From contig NZ_CP117229.1 of NCBI RefSeq assembly GCF_028596125.1, positions 728,001-792,000 on the forward strand: a stretch of 64,000 nucleotides of DNA, read 5' to 3'. The notes under the pieces were generated by a model, which ran no database searches, was not told the DNA's origin, and was given only the letters and a program-made list of their open reading frames with translations. The translations under genes and the position numbers were made by a program. Each line of letters starts with the position of its first letter. Within the stretch, counting starts at the first letter, position 1. Positions 41,514 to 51,208 of this stretch are shown piece after piece. The stretch is from Listeria innocua. GTDB lineage: Bacteria > Bacillota > Bacilli > Lactobacillales > Listeriaceae.

Positions 41514-42275
41514 TTAGTAAAATTGTAGTGCTTCTTTGATTGTGCTATAAGTAGTTAAACTAGATAGATTTTCTTGGTAGCGCATTAAAGTCATCGCAAA
41601 TTTAGGTGAAATCCCCGTAATAATTAGTTCCACACCTGTGAGCTTCATAAAGCCATGGAACTTCACAAGATTCATTACAGCGTCTTCATTAAAATCAGCA
41701 AGACCAGAAAGATCCATAATTAAGTAATCTTCTTTCCCATTATCCATATATTCGCTGACATAATCGGACATGTGCTGAAACCGGTCGTGGGTCAAGGAAC
41801 CAATTAGCGGCAGCACACAAATATTTTCCTTAATGGGAACAATTGGCGTGGATAGTTTTTCGATTTCCCATAAGGATTTTTCAAGTTCCAGTTGATAATT
41901 ATGCTCGGTCGTCACATCTTTTTGAATGCCGACAAAATATAGATGGTCATTATCATCATAAATCGGTTCAATTGTCAGCTCATTCATAAATGAAGTGCCA
42001 TTTTTCCTGTAATTTTTTAGTAGAACATTCGCAGTTGATTTTTCGTTAATGGCATGACGGATTTTCGCAACTTCCTCTTTGTCAGTATCATCTCCTTGCA
42101 AAAAGTGACAATTAGAGCCAATAGCTTCTTCTTTAGTATAGCCAGTAATATTTTCAAAGCCTGTGTTCACAAAAATAATCGGATTGTTTTTTTGCTCAGG
42201 ATCTGTAATAATTACTCCTACACTAGACAAATTTAATGCTTTTAAAATAACATCGAATTTTGGATAAGCGCTCAT
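41514..42275 (-). CDS. LOV-STAS blue-light photoreceptor (YtvA homologue)
   Basis: 253 residues from the ATG at 42275 (GGGGGAG upstream); the frame extends upstream but without support. The LOV/PAS domain (about 10-115) has GSNCHFLQG with the adduct-forming Cys at residue 56; the usual Arg after Cys is His57. A linker helix leads to a STAS domain (about 145-250) with LIMDLSGLADFNEDAV. YtvA family members sense blue light and feed into the stressosome/sigma-B pathway; the L. monocytogenes orthologue is lmo0799. Monocistronic. Confidence 0.95.
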   Translation of the reverse strand: MSAYPKFDVILKALNLSSVGVIITDPEQKNNPIIFVNTGFENITGYTKEEAIGSNCHFLQGDDTDKEEVAKIRHAINEKSTANVLLKNYRKNGTSFMNELTIEPIYDDNDHLYFVGIQKDVTTEHNYQLELEKSLWEIEKLSTPIVPIKENICVLPLIGSLTHDRFQHMSDYVSEYMDNGKEDYLIMDLSGLADFNEDAVMNLVKFHGFMKLTGVELIITGISPKFAMTLMRYQENLSSLTTYSTIKEALQFY

Positions 42276-42427
42276 CTGCGTGTTTCTCCCCCTTTGTAAA
42301 TACATACCTATCATAACACGCAAAGGAATGAAAACCCAATGTCTAATTTGTGAAATAAATCGAAAGTAAGCAACTCACGCGAAATCTTAGTAACTCAGGT
42401 GTATAATAGAGTTAGAGGTGATTGGTT

Positions 42428-42778
42428 ATGTATATAACATTTACAGATAGCGCCATAAATCGGCTAAATGCGCTTCGTTCAAATCTTTCCGGTCAGTTGC
42501 ATTTATACTACGATACAGAAGGGTGTTCCTGTGAAAACAGTGGTATATTTACCCTTCGATTAGTAGCAGAGAAAACTCCTGAAGATGATATAATAGATTC
42601 AAATATCGGTCCTGTATTAATTAAGCGCTGGACGGAAATATTTCTAGAAGATGCGTTAACGATCGATTATAATGACACAGAAAAAACGCTGGTATTAAAA
42701 AGTGATGGACAGTATTATAATCGTAATTTGTTGCTTGTGACAGATAACGATAAAGTAATTAGTTGTCCAATTAGTTAA
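42428..42778 (+). CDS. HesB/YqkB-like iron-sulfur biosynthesis domain protein
   Basis: 116 residues from the ATG at 42428 (AGAGGTGATT upstream). MYITFTDSAINRLNAL at the start is the HesB/IscA-type pattern. DTEGCSCENSGIFTLRLV in the middle has two Cys, but the canonical IscA C-terminal CGCG is missing. Such truncated A-type-like proteins (YqkB) are of unknown role. Monocistronic, followed by a terminator. Confidence 0.75.
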   Translation: MYITFTDSAINRLNALRSNLSGQLHLYYDTEGCSCENSGIFTLRLVAEKTPEDDIIDSNIGPVLIKRWTEIFLEDALTIDYNDTEKTLVLKSDGQYYNRNLLLVTDNDKVISCPIS

Positions 42779-42789
42779 ATAGCGAGTTA

Positions 42790-42820
42790 GCCTAGAATAA
42801 ATTTTATTCTAGGCTTTTTT
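42790..42820 (+). terminator. Terminator of HesB-like gene
   Basis: GCCTAGAATA 42790-42799 pairs with TATTCTAGGC 42805-42814, then six T. Confidence 0.9.
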
Positions 42821-42928
42821 ATGAAAATTTCATGAGAATGTGGTGAAACTTTCGACATATAGTTACGCTGGCTTCTGATTTGTAGTAACATGGAATAGGA
42901 AGTTTATACATATGGAAGGAGTGTCATC

Positions 42929-43567
42929 ATGGAACAACCATCAGTAGACGAACTAAAGCATTGGCGAAATGTTATGCTTCTTCACCGTTTTGCTCTAGAA
43001 GAAGTGAACACGAAACTTAAAATATTGAATGAAGAATTTCAATTTATTCACGACTATAATCCAATGGAACACTTGAAATCACGGGTCAAATCACTCGAAA
43101 GTATAGGGGCAAAACTGGAAAAGAAAAATGTGGATATTACACCAGAAAATGCACTTAAATATGTACACGATATTGCGGGAATTCGTATTACCTGTTCTTT
43201 TGTATCCGATATTTTTCGTATTCATGAAATGCTTGCCGGCCAAAGTGATATAACGATTAAACGAGTAAAAGATTATGTGACTAACCCAAAACCGAATGGC
43301 TACCGGAGTTTACATTTATTATGTGAAGTGCCAGTTTTCTTAACAAATCGTTCGGAAAAAATGACGGTGGAAATTCAAATTCGAACAGTTGCAATGGATT
43401 TTTGGGCAAGTTTAGAACATAAAATTTATTATAAATATCAACAAGAAGCGCCAGAAGAATTAGTAAAAGAATTACAAGACGCCGCAAGAATCATTACCCA
43501 TTTAGATGAAAAAATGAAAAATTTAAATGATCAAATTGATAAATATAAGAATGAAAAAGAAAAGTAA
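42929..43567 (+). CDS. relP: Small alarmone synthetase RelP (GTP pyrophosphokinase)
   Basis: 212 residues, the usual length for stand-alone synthetases. RelA/SpoT nucleotidyltransferase blocks: RVKSLESIGAKLEKK, VHDIAGIRITCSFVSDIFRIHEML, DYVTNPKPNGYRSLH and VEIQIRTVAMDFWASLEHKIYYKY. No HD, TGS or ACT domain. Makes (p)ppGpp from GTP/GDP and ATP. By position it is the lmo0802 (RelP/YwaC-type) enzyme; RelQ is a separate gene elsewhere. GGAG at good spacing before the ATG. Confidence 0.9.
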   Translation: MEQPSVDELKHWRNVMLLHRFALEEVNTKLKILNEEFQFIHDYNPMEHLKSRVKSLESIGAKLEKKNVDITPENALKYVHDIAGIRITCSFVSDIFRIHEMLAGQSDITIKRVKDYVTNPKPNGYRSLHLLCEVPVFLTNRSEKMTVEIQIRTVAMDFWASLEHKIYYKYQQEAPEELVKELQDAARIITHLDEKMKNLNDQIDKYKNEKEK

Positions 43568-43696
43568 CTTAATCTAACAGCTTTGTTTCTTTGTAAAGTG
43601 AGCAAATACAAAGGAGCAGGGCTGTTTTATATTTGCGAGATCGTTTATTTTGCTTCATAATAATATAGGAGAATAAACGAAAGGGGACGGTACATA

Positions 43697-45745
43697 TTGG
43701 AGATATTTTTATATGTTTTAGCATTACTTGTAGCTATTTTTATTTCTAATTTGCTTAATCGGTTTGTTCCCTTTGTTTCGGTGCCGTTAATTCAAATCGG
43801 ACTTGGTGTAATTATCGCTATTATGCCAATTACGTTTGATTTACAACTCAATCCAGAACTTTTTCTTGTAATGTTTATTGCACCCTTGCTATTTAATGAT
43901 GGCAGACAGACGGATAAAGCGGCACTTTGGGGAATGCGGATGCCGATTTTAGTATTAGCGCTCGGGCTTGTGTTTGCGACGGTTGTTGTGATTGGTTATT
44001 TTGTCCACTGGATGATTCCAACCGTTCCACTTGCAGCAGCTTTTGCTCTTGCAGCGGCTCTTGCGCCAACTGATGCTGTAGCCGTTAGTTCACTTTCTGG
44101 GCGGATTAATTTGCCAAAACGGATTATGAATTTACTAGAAGGAGAAGCGCTAATTAATGATGCTTCAGGACTAGTTGCTTTCCAATTTGCGATTGCTGCG
44201 ATGGTGACAGGCGTATTTAGTTTAATGGATGCGAGTATTAGCTTTTTTATTATCGCGATTGGTGGTATTTTAGTAGGGCTTGTTTTAAGTTGGTTAAAAT
44301 TCCGATTGTTAAAATGGGTTCGCGGTCTTGGGATGGAAGATGTTACTTTTCACATGCTTATCCAAATTTTAACGCCATTTATTATTTATTTAGCGGCAGA
44401 GAAATTACACGTTTCAGGAATTTTAGCGGTAGTTGCAGCCGGGATTATGCATTCAATGGAACAAAAGAAAATGGATCCACAATTAGTTAAATTAAATGTT
44501 GTTTCGCAAAGTACTTGGTCGGTTATTATTTTTGTTTTAAATGGCTTAGTGTTTTTACTGCTTGGTACGCAACTTCCTGCGATTACCGAGGTAGTATGGA
44601 ATGATTCCGGTAGTAGCAATTTACAAGTAATCGCTTATATACTTTCTATCACAGCAGCCTTGATTTTACTGCGCTTCTTATGGGTTTACATATCATGGAG
44701 CATTGGCGCAAAACAAAGGCAAAAACAGAATAAAAAGACACAGCTACCTAAGTTTAGACCAGTTGTGCTCACATCGCTTTCTGGTGTTCGCGGGGCAGTT
44801 ACGCTTGCCAGTGCGCTCGCAATTCCGTTTTTCTTAGATGACGGATCACTATTTCCGCAGCGCTCACTGATTATCTTTATAGCGTCAGGTGTTATTCTGT
44901 GTACGCTAGTTATTGCGACGTTTATCTTACCGTTACTAGCAAAAAGTGAAGAAGTGACAACGGAAGATGAACGAGCTGAAATTGCGACACGGATTCGGAT
45001 ACTTCGAAATGTCATTAGAGAATTGAAAGAACAGACTTTACCAGAAACGAAAGCCGCAACAGATGAAGTAATTGAAGACTACCGCAGACGGATTTATGAT
45101 TTACAGCAAAATAATATTTCGAATCGAGGCATGGATGAAAGAGAACGGGCGAAACGATTAGAAATTATCCAGTGGGAACGTGAAAACACCCAAAAAATGA
45201 CCGATGAAGGACGCATTGTTGCTACAGATAGCTATCGTTATCAACACTATCTTAATATGATGGAACAAGCGATTAAACAGCGCTTCCGAACAAAAATAAA
45301 AACAGCGTGGATGTTCCTTTATCGTCTAATAATGCTTGTCATTCATCCGAAAAAATGGCGTAGAATCACCCATAAAATGAAAAAAGGTATTTCTAAAGAT
45401 AGCGAACGATTCCAAGCAATTCGCCAACTACGAGAAGAAAATGAAATACTCATTATTTCTAAACTCAAAGAACAATTAACGAAAGAAAATGCTGATATAA
45501 TTGGACCATTAATTACCGAACACACTATTTTCTTAGAACGCGTGAGAAAAGAACACAGTCCAAGAGGTAAGCGAGCAAAATTCGAACAGAAAAAACGCGA
45601 AGTCCAAGTAGTGGCTTTCCAATTAGAACGAGATATTATTCAGAATATGTTTGAAAAAGGCGGGATCTCAAGGGAATTAGCCCGGGACTTACGCCAAAAT
45701 CTCAACATGATTGAAACGTATTTATATGATGACTTTTTAGAATAA
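43697..45745 (+). CDS. Na+/H+ antiporter (CPA1 family, NhaP/NhaK-like)
   Basis: 682 residues with a TTG start after AAGGGGAC. Twelve or so hydrophobic segments in the first 420 residues, with APLLFNDGRQTDKAALW, ALAPTDAVAVSSLSGRI (ion-binding Asp) and EGEALINDASGLVAFQ, the CPA1 core. A long soluble C-terminal region (about 425-682) rich in K/R/E is probably regulatory. Exports Na+ or Li+ in exchange for H+. Confidence 0.9.
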   Translation: MEIFLYVLALLVAIFISNLLNRFVPFVSVPLIQIGLGVIIAIMPITFDLQLNPELFLVMFIAPLLFNDGRQTDKAALWGMRMPILVLALGLVFATVVVIGYFVHWMIPTVPLAAAFALAAALAPTDAVAVSSLSGRINLPKRIMNLLEGEALINDASGLVAFQFAIAAMVTGVFSLMDASISFFIIAIGGILVGLVLSWLKFRLLKWVRGLGMEDVTFHMLIQILTPFIIYLAAEKLHVSGILAVVAAGIMHSMEQKKMDPQLVKLNVVSQSTWSVIIFVLNGLVFLLLGTQLPAITEVVWNDSGSSNLQVIAYILSITAALILLRFLWVYISWSIGAKQRQKQNKKTQLPKFRPVVLTSLSGVRGAVTLASALAIPFFLDDGSLFPQRSLIIFIASGVILCTLVIATFILPLLAKSEEVTTEDERAEIATRIRILRNVIRELKEQTLPETKAATDEVIEDYRRRIYDLQQNNISNRGMDERERAKRLEIIQWERENTQKMTDEGRIVATDSYRYQHYLNMMEQAIKQRFRTKIKTAWMFLYRLIMLVIHPKKWRRITHKMKKGISKDSERFQAIRQLREENEILIISKLKEQLTKENADIIGPLITEHTIFLERVRKEHSPRGKRAKFEQKKREVQVVAFQLERDIIQNMFEKGGISRELARDLRQNLNMIETYLYDDFLE

Positions 45746-45751
45746 GAGAAG

Positions 45752-45788
45752 ACCTTAAGGACAATGCAACGTTCTTAAGGTTTTTTTG
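45752..45788 (+). terminator. Terminator of the antiporter gene
   Basis: ACCTTAAG 45752-45759 pairs with CTTAAGGT 45774-45781, followed by T. Confidence 0.8.
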
Positions 45789-45832
45789 TTTTAAAATGAT
45801 TTATCTATCGTAGAAAAAAATCAAAAAAACTA

Positions 45833-45861
45833 TTGTCCATGGTAAGGCTTTGTTGTATAAT
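45833..45861 (+). promoter_or_regulatory. Promoter of regulator-pot operon
   Basis: TTGTCC (45833-45838), 17-bp spacer, consensus TATAAT (45856-45861). Confidence 0.7.
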
Positions 45862-45874
45862 GTAGCTTGCTGTA

Positions 45875-45936
45875 AGTAAACTTTGTGTTTAATATTGGTA
45901 AACTTCTATGACTTGAGGTTTACTATCACTAAACTT
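45875..45936. repeat. TAAACTT repeats, candidate autoregulatory operator
   Basis: AGTAAACTT at 45875-45883, GTAAACTT at 45898-45905 with an inverted partner AGGTTTAC at 45916-45923, and CTAAACTT at 45929-45936. All lie between the promoter and the regulator start, as expected for control of the pot operon by its first gene. Confidence 0.45.
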
Positions 45937-45954
45937 GAAAGAAAGGACATAGAC

Positions 45955-46497
45955 ATGGATATTGGCAAACGCATAAAAAATCTTAGGCTCAGTAAGAATT
46001 TGACACAAGAAGAATTAGGCGAACGAACGGATTTGACGAAGGGATATATTTCTCAACTAGAGCGAGATTTAAGTTCTCCTTCCATTGAAACGTTATTTGC
46101 TATTTTGGAAGTGTTAGGTTCTACTCCGAAAGATTTCTTTGATGAAGAAGAACATAATCAAAAAGTAATATACGGAGAACTAGAGCATACTTTCTTTGAA
46201 GATGAAGAAAAAGGTTACAGAATTAAGTGGCTTGTTCCAGAATCAAATGAAAAAGAAATGGAACCCGTTCTACTTGAAATAGAAGCAAACAGTTGTTTTA
46301 AAAGCTTTGAACCATCACTTTCAGAAACTTTTGCTTACGTGCTAAAAGGGGAAGTGACCGTGCTGCTTGGTCGAAATGAGTATGTGGCTAAAAAAGGAGA
46401 AGCAATTTATTTCCACGCCGCAGATGAACATCAAATTATTAATCGATCAACGGAACAAGCGACACTCATCTTAGTTGCGACAGAGTCATATTTATAA
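45955..46497 (+). CDS. XRE-family regulator with cupin domain
   Basis: 180 residues from the ATG at 45955 (GAAAGGAC upstream); the longer frame covers the operator repeats. N-terminal HTH_3: IGKRIKNLRLSKNLTQEELGERTDLTKGYISQLERD. C-terminal cupin_2 barrel: ETFAYVLKGEVTVLLGRNEYVAKKGEAIYFHAADEHQIINRS. This PuuR-like architecture in front of potABCD indicates polyamine-responsive control. Confidence 0.9.
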   Translation: MDIGKRIKNLRLSKNLTQEELGERTDLTKGYISQLERDLSSPSIETLFAILEVLGSTPKDFFDEEEHNQKVIYGELEHTFFEDEEKGYRIKWLVPESNEKEMEPVLLEIEANSCFKSFEPSLSETFAYVLKGEVTVLLGRNEYVAKKGEAIYFHAADEHQIINRSTEQATLILVATESYL

Positions 46498-46512
46498 GGG
46501 AGGTAAATGATT

Positions 46513-47604
46513 GTGACAGAAACAATTATTCGTTTTGAAAATGTAACAAAACAATTTGATAATGATCCACCAGTGCTTGACAATGTCAGCTTTGAAATAG
46601 AAAAAGGGAAGTTTTATACTTTGCTTGGCCCATCTGGTTGCGGGAAAACAACCATTTTGCGCTTAATTGCCGGATTTTTAGAAGCTTCAGAAGGACAAAT
46701 TTACTTAGGGGATAAGGTAATTAACCAAATTCCAGCCAATAAACGTCCTGTAAATACCGTTTTCCAAGATTATGCGTTATTTCCACATTTAAACGTGTAT
46801 GAAAATGTGGCTTTTGGCCTGCGTATTAAAAAGCTAAAAAAAGACGCAATCGATAAAAAAGTACAAGAAGCACTGCGCTTTGTTAACTTAAAAGGCTATG
46901 AAAAAAGAGAAATTAGCGAAATGTCTGGCGGACAAAGACAACGTGTCGCAATCGCGCGGGCAATCGTCAATGAACCAGAAGTTATTTTGCTTGATGAACC
47001 ACTGTCAGCGCTTGATTTAAAGCTACGTACCGAAATGCAATATGAGTTGCGCGATTTGCAAAAACGGCTTGGGATTACGTTTATTTTTGTGACACATGAC
47101 CAAGAAGAAGCACTTGCGATGAGCGATGAAATTTTTGTATTAAATAAAGGCGAAATTCAACAAAGCGGTACGCCGATTGATATTTACGACGAGCCGATTA
47201 ATAAGTTCGTTGCTGATTTTATTGGAGAATCCAACATTGTTAATGGCAAAATGATACAAGATTTCGAAGTGGAATTTGTGGAAAGACGTTTTGAATGTGT
47301 CGACCAAGGTTTCCGTCCAAATGAAGTCGTTGAAGTAGTTATTCGTCCGGAAGATCTAGAGATTACTTCGGCTGAAAAAGGAAAACTTCAAGTAACCGTT
47401 GATTGGATGCTATTCCGCGGTGTTCATTATGAAGTTGGTTGTATTGATATTGATGGAAATGAATGGCTTGTTCACACAACGAGAAAAGTTCGTGTGGGTG
47501 ATAAGATTGGCTTAGCGTTTGAACCAGAGGCAATTCATGTTATGCGTCTTGGGGAAACGGAGGAAGAATTCGATAAGCGGCTTGATAGCTACGATGAGGT
47601 GTAG
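46513..47604 (+). CDS. potA: Spermidine/putrescine ABC transporter ATPase
   Basis: GTG at 46513 has 9-nt spacing to GGGAGG and is preferred over the ATG at 46507 (3-nt spacing). 363 residues. Walker [11 protein letters not shown]-loop FQDYALFPH, signature [14 protein letters not shown], Walker [14 protein letters not shown]-loop [10 protein letters not shown]-terminal TOBE/OB domain with [10 protein letters not shown]. First transporter gene after the regulator; drives polyamine import. Confidence 0.95.
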   Translation: MTETIIRFENVTKQFDNDPPVLDNVSFEIEKGKFYTLLGPSGCGKTTILRLIAGFLEASEGQIYLGDKVINQIPANKRPVNTVFQDYALFPHLNVYENVAFGLRIKKLKKDAIDKKVQEALRFVNLKGYEKREISEMSGGQRQRVAIARAIVNEPEVILLDEPLSALDLKLRTEMQYELRDLQKRLGITFIFVTHDQEEALAMSDEIFVLNKGEIQQSGTPIDIYDEPINKFVADFIGESNIVNGKMIQDFEVEFVERRFECVDQGFRPNEVVEVVIRPEDLEITSAEKGKLQVTVDWMLFRGVHYEVGCIDIDGNEWLVHTTRKVRVGDKIGLAFEPEAIHVMRLGETEEEFDKRLDSYDEV

Positions 47605-47606
47605 TA

Positions 47607-48416
47607 ATGAATAGACGCACTCGTACAGTTTATCTTGTTCCTTATGTTCTTTGGATTTTACTTTTTGTTGTTGCACCGATTTTATTAATTGTTTATTATT
47701 CTTTTTTTGATGTAGATGGCAATTTTACTGTAGATAATTATATTCATTTTTTCACCCCTGTCTATTTAAAAATGACGGCGAGTTCGTTCTGGTATGCGTT
47801 TTTAATTACGGTTTTCACACTGCTGATTTCCTATCCAACTGCATACTTATTAACGAAACTAAAACATAAACAATTGTGGTTGCTACTCATTATTTTACCG
47901 ACTTGGATCAATTTGCTGCTTAAAGCGTATGCCTTTATTGGGATTTTTGGAACGTACGGGGCGGCGAATCAATTTTTGGAAATACTTGGAATTGGCTCGA
48001 AACAGATTTTATTTACGGATTTTAGTTTCTTATTTGTATCGACCTATATTTTTATTCCGTTTATGATATTACCGATTTTTAATGCAATTGAGGAAATTAA
48101 CCCAACGTTGATTCAAGCGTCACGCGATTTAGGCGCATCGAGTATGACGACATTTAGACGGGTGATTTTTCCACTCACTGCTGACGGCGTGAAATCTGGG
48201 TGCCAGGCTGTTTTTATTCCAGCGCTATCACTCTTTATGATTACGCGATTAATTGCAGGGAACCGTGTCATTACGCTCGGAACAGCGATTGAAGAACATT
48301 TCCTAGTAACGCAAGACTGGGGAATGGGTTCGACAATTGGCGTATTTTTAATTATTGCGATGATTTTAATTATGTTCCTAACTGGTTCGAAAAAGAAAAG
48401 AGGTGCGCGTAAATGA
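47607..48416 (+). CDS. potB: Spermidine/putrescine ABC transporter permease
   Basis: 269 residues, six hydrophobic segments, EAA-type loop IQASRDLGASSMTTFRRVIFPL. Two bp after potA and overlapping potC by 4 nt. Forms the permease heterodimer with PotC. Confidence 0.95.
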   Translation: MNRRTRTVYLVPYVLWILLFVVAPILLIVYYSFFDVDGNFTVDNYIHFFTPVYLKMTASSFWYAFLITVFTLLISYPTAYLLTKLKHKQLWLLLIILPTWINLLLKAYAFIGIFGTYGAANQFLEILGIGSKQILFTDFSFLFVSTYIFIPFMILPIFNAIEEINPTLIQASRDLGASSMTTFRRVIFPLTADGVKSGCQAVFIPALSLFMITRLIAGNRVITLGTAIEEHFLVTQDWGMGSTIGVFLIIAMILIMFLTGSKKKRGARK

Positions 48417-49219
48417 AGAAAAGTAAATGGGGTACGATTTATTTAGTGCTTGTTTTTGTGATTTTATATGCACCAATTTTCTATTTGATTTTTTACTCGT
48501 TTAATAAAGGTGGCACAATGCACAATTTTAGTGGCTTTACGCTTGGTTATTATAAAGAAGTTTTCCAAGATACGCGCCTACTAATTATTGTTTTAAATAC
48601 GTTTGTAATTGCGCTGCTTTCTTCGGTGATTGCAACTATTATTGGAGTTTGCGGGGCGCTGGCGATTAAATTTATGCCAAAACCATTTGCGAAAAACTCA
48701 CTTTTAAGTTTGAATAATGTGTTGATTGTTAGCCCGGACGTAATTATTGGTGCTAGTTTCTTGATTTTCTTTACGATTTTAGGCGTAAAATTAGGTTTTA
48801 TTTCCGTCCTAGTTTCGCATATTGCTTTTAGTATTCCGATTGTCGTATTGATGATTTTGCCGAAATTGCAAGAAATGAGTCCGACGTTGATGGATGCCGC
48901 GCGCGACTTAGGAGCAAGCCAGTGGCAAGTTCTTTCAAAAGTTATTTTGCCGTATATTATGCCGGGCGTTTTAGCTGGATTTTTCATGGCATTAACTTAC
49001 TCGCTAGATGATTTTGCGGTAACATTTTTTGTAACTGGAAATGGCTTCTCGACATTAGCGGTAGAAATTTATTCTCGAGCAAGACAAGGGATTTCGCTTT
49101 CTATCAATGCTTTATCGACACTGATTTTCCTATTCACGATTATTCTCGTGATCGGTTATTACTTTATCAACCAACGTAATACAAGTAAAAATATTCGGAC
49201 GGGGGCGACGAAAGAATGA
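48413..49219 (+). CDS. potC: Spermidine/putrescine ABC transporter permease
   Basis: 268 residues, six hydrophobic segments; EAA loop MDAARDLGASQWQVLSKVILPYIMPG. Starts inside the potB stop (ATGA) and itself overlaps potD by 4 nt, so the whole operon is tightly coupled. Confidence 0.95.
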   Translation: MKKSKWGTIYLVLVFVILYAPIFYLIFYSFNKGGTMHNFSGFTLGYYKEVFQDTRLLIIVLNTFVIALLSSVIATIIGVCGALAIKFMPKPFAKNSLLSLNNVLIVSPDVIIGASFLIFFTILGVKLGFISVLVSHIAFSIPIVVLMILPKLQEMSPTLMDAARDLGASQWQVLSKVILPYIMPGVLAGFFMALTYSLDDFAVTFFVTGNGFSTLAVEIYSRARQGISLSINALSTLIFLFTIILVIGYYFINQRNTSKNIRTGATKE

Positions 49220-50289
49220 AGCAACTGCTGAAAATTTTTGTACCAGTCATTGTTGTCGCACTCCTAATGATGCTACTTGCAACAACGATGAACCGTTCTG
49301 AGGGCTACGCTGGGAGCAATACGCTGACAATTTATAACTGGGGCGATTACATTGACCCATCGCTCATTACTAAATTTGAAAAAGAAACTGGCATCAAGGT
49401 TATTTACCAAACATTTGATTCTAATGAAGCGATGATGACGAAAATTGAACAAGGTGGAACGACCTTTGATATTGCGGTGCCAAGTGATTACGCGATTAGT
49501 AAAATGAAAGAAGAAAATTTGCTGATTCCGCTTGATCATTCCAAACTGCCAAATGAAAAATACCTTGATCCGCGTTTTATGGATTTATCGTTTGATGACG
49601 ATAATAAATATTCGATGCCTTATTTCTGGGGAACGCTCGGCATTATTTATAATAAAGAAATGTTCCCAGACAAAAATTTCGATACGTGGAATGCATTATT
49701 TGATCCCGAATTGAAAAACCAAATTTTGCTAATTGATGGGGCCCGTGAAGTGATGGGACTTGGGCTGAATAGTCTCGGTTACTCACTGAACGATACGAAT
49801 AAAGCACACCTACAAGCTGCCAGAGATAAGTTAGAAACGATGACGCCGAATGTTAAAGCAATTGTTGGCGATGAGATTAAACTTCTCATGGCGGACAATG
49901 AGGCGGGTGTCGCGGTTACTTTCTCCGGAGAAGCGGCGGAAATGCTCAGTGAAAATGAAGATTTAGAATATGTTATTCCAAAAGACGGCTCCAATTTATG
50001 GTTCGACAACATGGTCATTCCAAAAACGGCAAAAAATGTCGATGGCGCGCATAAATTTATTAACTTCATGTTAAAACCAGAAAATGCCGCAATTAACGCT
50101 GAATATGTCGGCTATGCAACACCAAATGAAAAAGCTGTTAAGTTGTTACCAAAAGAAATTTCGAGTGACGAACGTTTTTATCCGGATATGGATGAACTGA
50201 ATAATTTAGAAGTATATGATAACCTCGGTAAACGAATGCTGTCGTATTATAATGAATTGTTTTTGGAGTTTAAGATGTATCGGAAATAA
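49216..50289 (+). CDS. potD: Spermidine/putrescine-binding protein
   Basis: 357 residues. N-terminal hydrophobic segment (LKIFVPVIVVALLMMLLATTM) without a lipobox Cys, so probably anchored or cleaved by signal peptidase I. Mature PotD features: LTIYNWGDYIDPSLITKFEKETGIKV, DIAVPSDYAISKM, PYFWGTLGIIYNKEMF and AHKFINFMLKPENAA. Extracellular substrate capture. Confidence 0.95.
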   Translation: MKQLLKIFVPVIVVALLMMLLATTMNRSEGYAGSNTLTIYNWGDYIDPSLITKFEKETGIKVIYQTFDSNEAMMTKIEQGGTTFDIAVPSDYAISKMKEENLLIPLDHSKLPNEKYLDPRFMDLSFDDDNKYSMPYFWGTLGIIYNKEMFPDKNFDTWNALFDPELKNQILLIDGAREVMGLGLNSLGYSLNDTNKAHLQAARDKLETMTPNVKAIVGDEIKLLMADNEAGVAVTFSGEAAEMLSENEDLEYVIPKDGSNLWFDNMVIPKTAKNVDGAHKFINFMLKPENAAINAEYVGYATPNEKAVKLLPKEISSDERFYPDMDELNNLEVYDNLGKRMLSYYNELFLEFKMYRK

Positions 50290-50309
50290 AGCTTCATCTC
50301 AAACAACTA

Positions 50310-50342
50310 GACTCTTGTATCATAATACAAGAGTCTTTTTTT
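50310..50342 (+). terminator. Terminator of pot operon
   Basis: GACTCTTGTAT 50310-50320 and ATACAAGAGTC 50325-50335, perfect stem, 4-base loop, seven T. Confidence 0.95.
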
Positions 50343-50350
50343 ACAATTCC

Positions 50351-51124
50351 TTATTTTTGATTAGAAGAGGCTTGATTTGCGTATGAAAACAAATTTTCAG
50401 TCAAAGTAAATGAGAATGCTTTCCTATCAATCATGCCGACAATTTTGTCGCTGTCATACAAATCCAATAAAAATTGGGCCATTTCATCACTTGTATGATA
50501 ATTATTAAATTTTTTGTCATAGTCATATTCGCTTACATCATTTGCTTTTTGCCCAAATTCGGTTTTGGTAGCAGCTGGTGCTAATACTTTTGCTTGAAGT
50601 GGAGAACCGCTCTCTCGTAATTCCAAACTTAGTGCTTCAGTAAAGGAACTAACATAGAATTTACTAGCACAATAAGTTGTTGCAGTAGGAACCATCGTAT
50701 AGCCACCTGCTGAAGAAACATTAATTAGTTGTGTACCTGATTGGTCATGATACTTTCTAACATACAAGACCGATAAAACTGTTAAAGCTTCAATATTCAA
50801 ATGAAGAAGCTGTAAAGTCTTAGTTAGGTTCTGGTTTTTAACTTCACTATAATATCCTAGACCAGCATTATTTACCCACGTTTCAATGAAATAAAGATCC
50901 AATTCAGAAAATAATTTCTCTAAACGGTCTATTTTTGTTAAATCAATCGCTTTGATTAGGACTTCAACTTCGGGTACTTCCTTTTCAATCTCGTTTTTCA
51001 ACTTCACCAAATTAGCTACTCTTCTGGCAATTAAGATTAGATTTTTTTTGCGTTTTGCAAACTGTTTAGCGGTAGCATAGCCAATACCCGAACTCGCGCC
51101 TGTGATGACAACATATTTTTTCAT
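50351..51124 (-). CDS. Short-chain dehydrogenase/reductase
   Basis: 257 residues from the ATG at 51124 (AGGAGG upstream). Classical SDR: TGASSGIGYATAKQFA at 7-22, NNAGLGYY near 88, INVSSAGG with the catalytic Ser, YCASKF (Tyr-x-x-x-Lys) near 150. Substrate unknown. Its promoter has the 19-bp spacer of MerR targets, and a MerR gene lies directly upstream in the same orientation. Confidence 0.9.
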   Translation of the reverse strand: MKKYVVITGASSGIGYATAKQFAKRKKNLILIARRVANLVKLKNEIEKEVPEVEVLIKAIDLTKIDRLEKLFSELDLYFIETWVNNAGLGYYSEVKNQNLTKTLQLLHLNIEALTVLSVLYVRKYHDQSGTQLINVSSAGGYTMVPTATTYCASKFYVSSFTEALSLELRESGSPLQAKVLAPAATKTEFGQKANDVSEYDYDKKFNNYHTSDEMAQFLLDLYDSDKIVGMIDRKAFSFTLTENLFSYANQASSNQK

Positions 51125-51156
51125 GGCAATTCCTCCTAGCATTTTAGTATGAATCA

Positions 51157-51187
51157 ACTATAAATGCTGGAGTTAACACCATGTCAA
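51157..51187 (-). promoter_or_regulatory. MerR-type promoter of the SDR gene, 19-bp spacer
   Basis: On the minus strand TTGACA (51187-51182) and TATAGT (51162-51157) are separated by exactly 19 bp. The spacer holds the near-palindrome GGTGTTAACTCC. This over-long spacing is diagnostic of MerR-activated promoters. Confidence 0.8.
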
Positions 51188-51208
51188 CCCTTCTTATACG
51201 AGCAGAAA

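Noticed and set aside
42844-42869. TGAAAC - 16 bp - CGCT upstream of relP, resembling an ECF (sigma-M/W) promoter as for B. subtilis ywaC
   Set aside because: The -10 half does not match CGTC/CGTA and Listeria lacks sigma-M and sigma-W, so no call was made.
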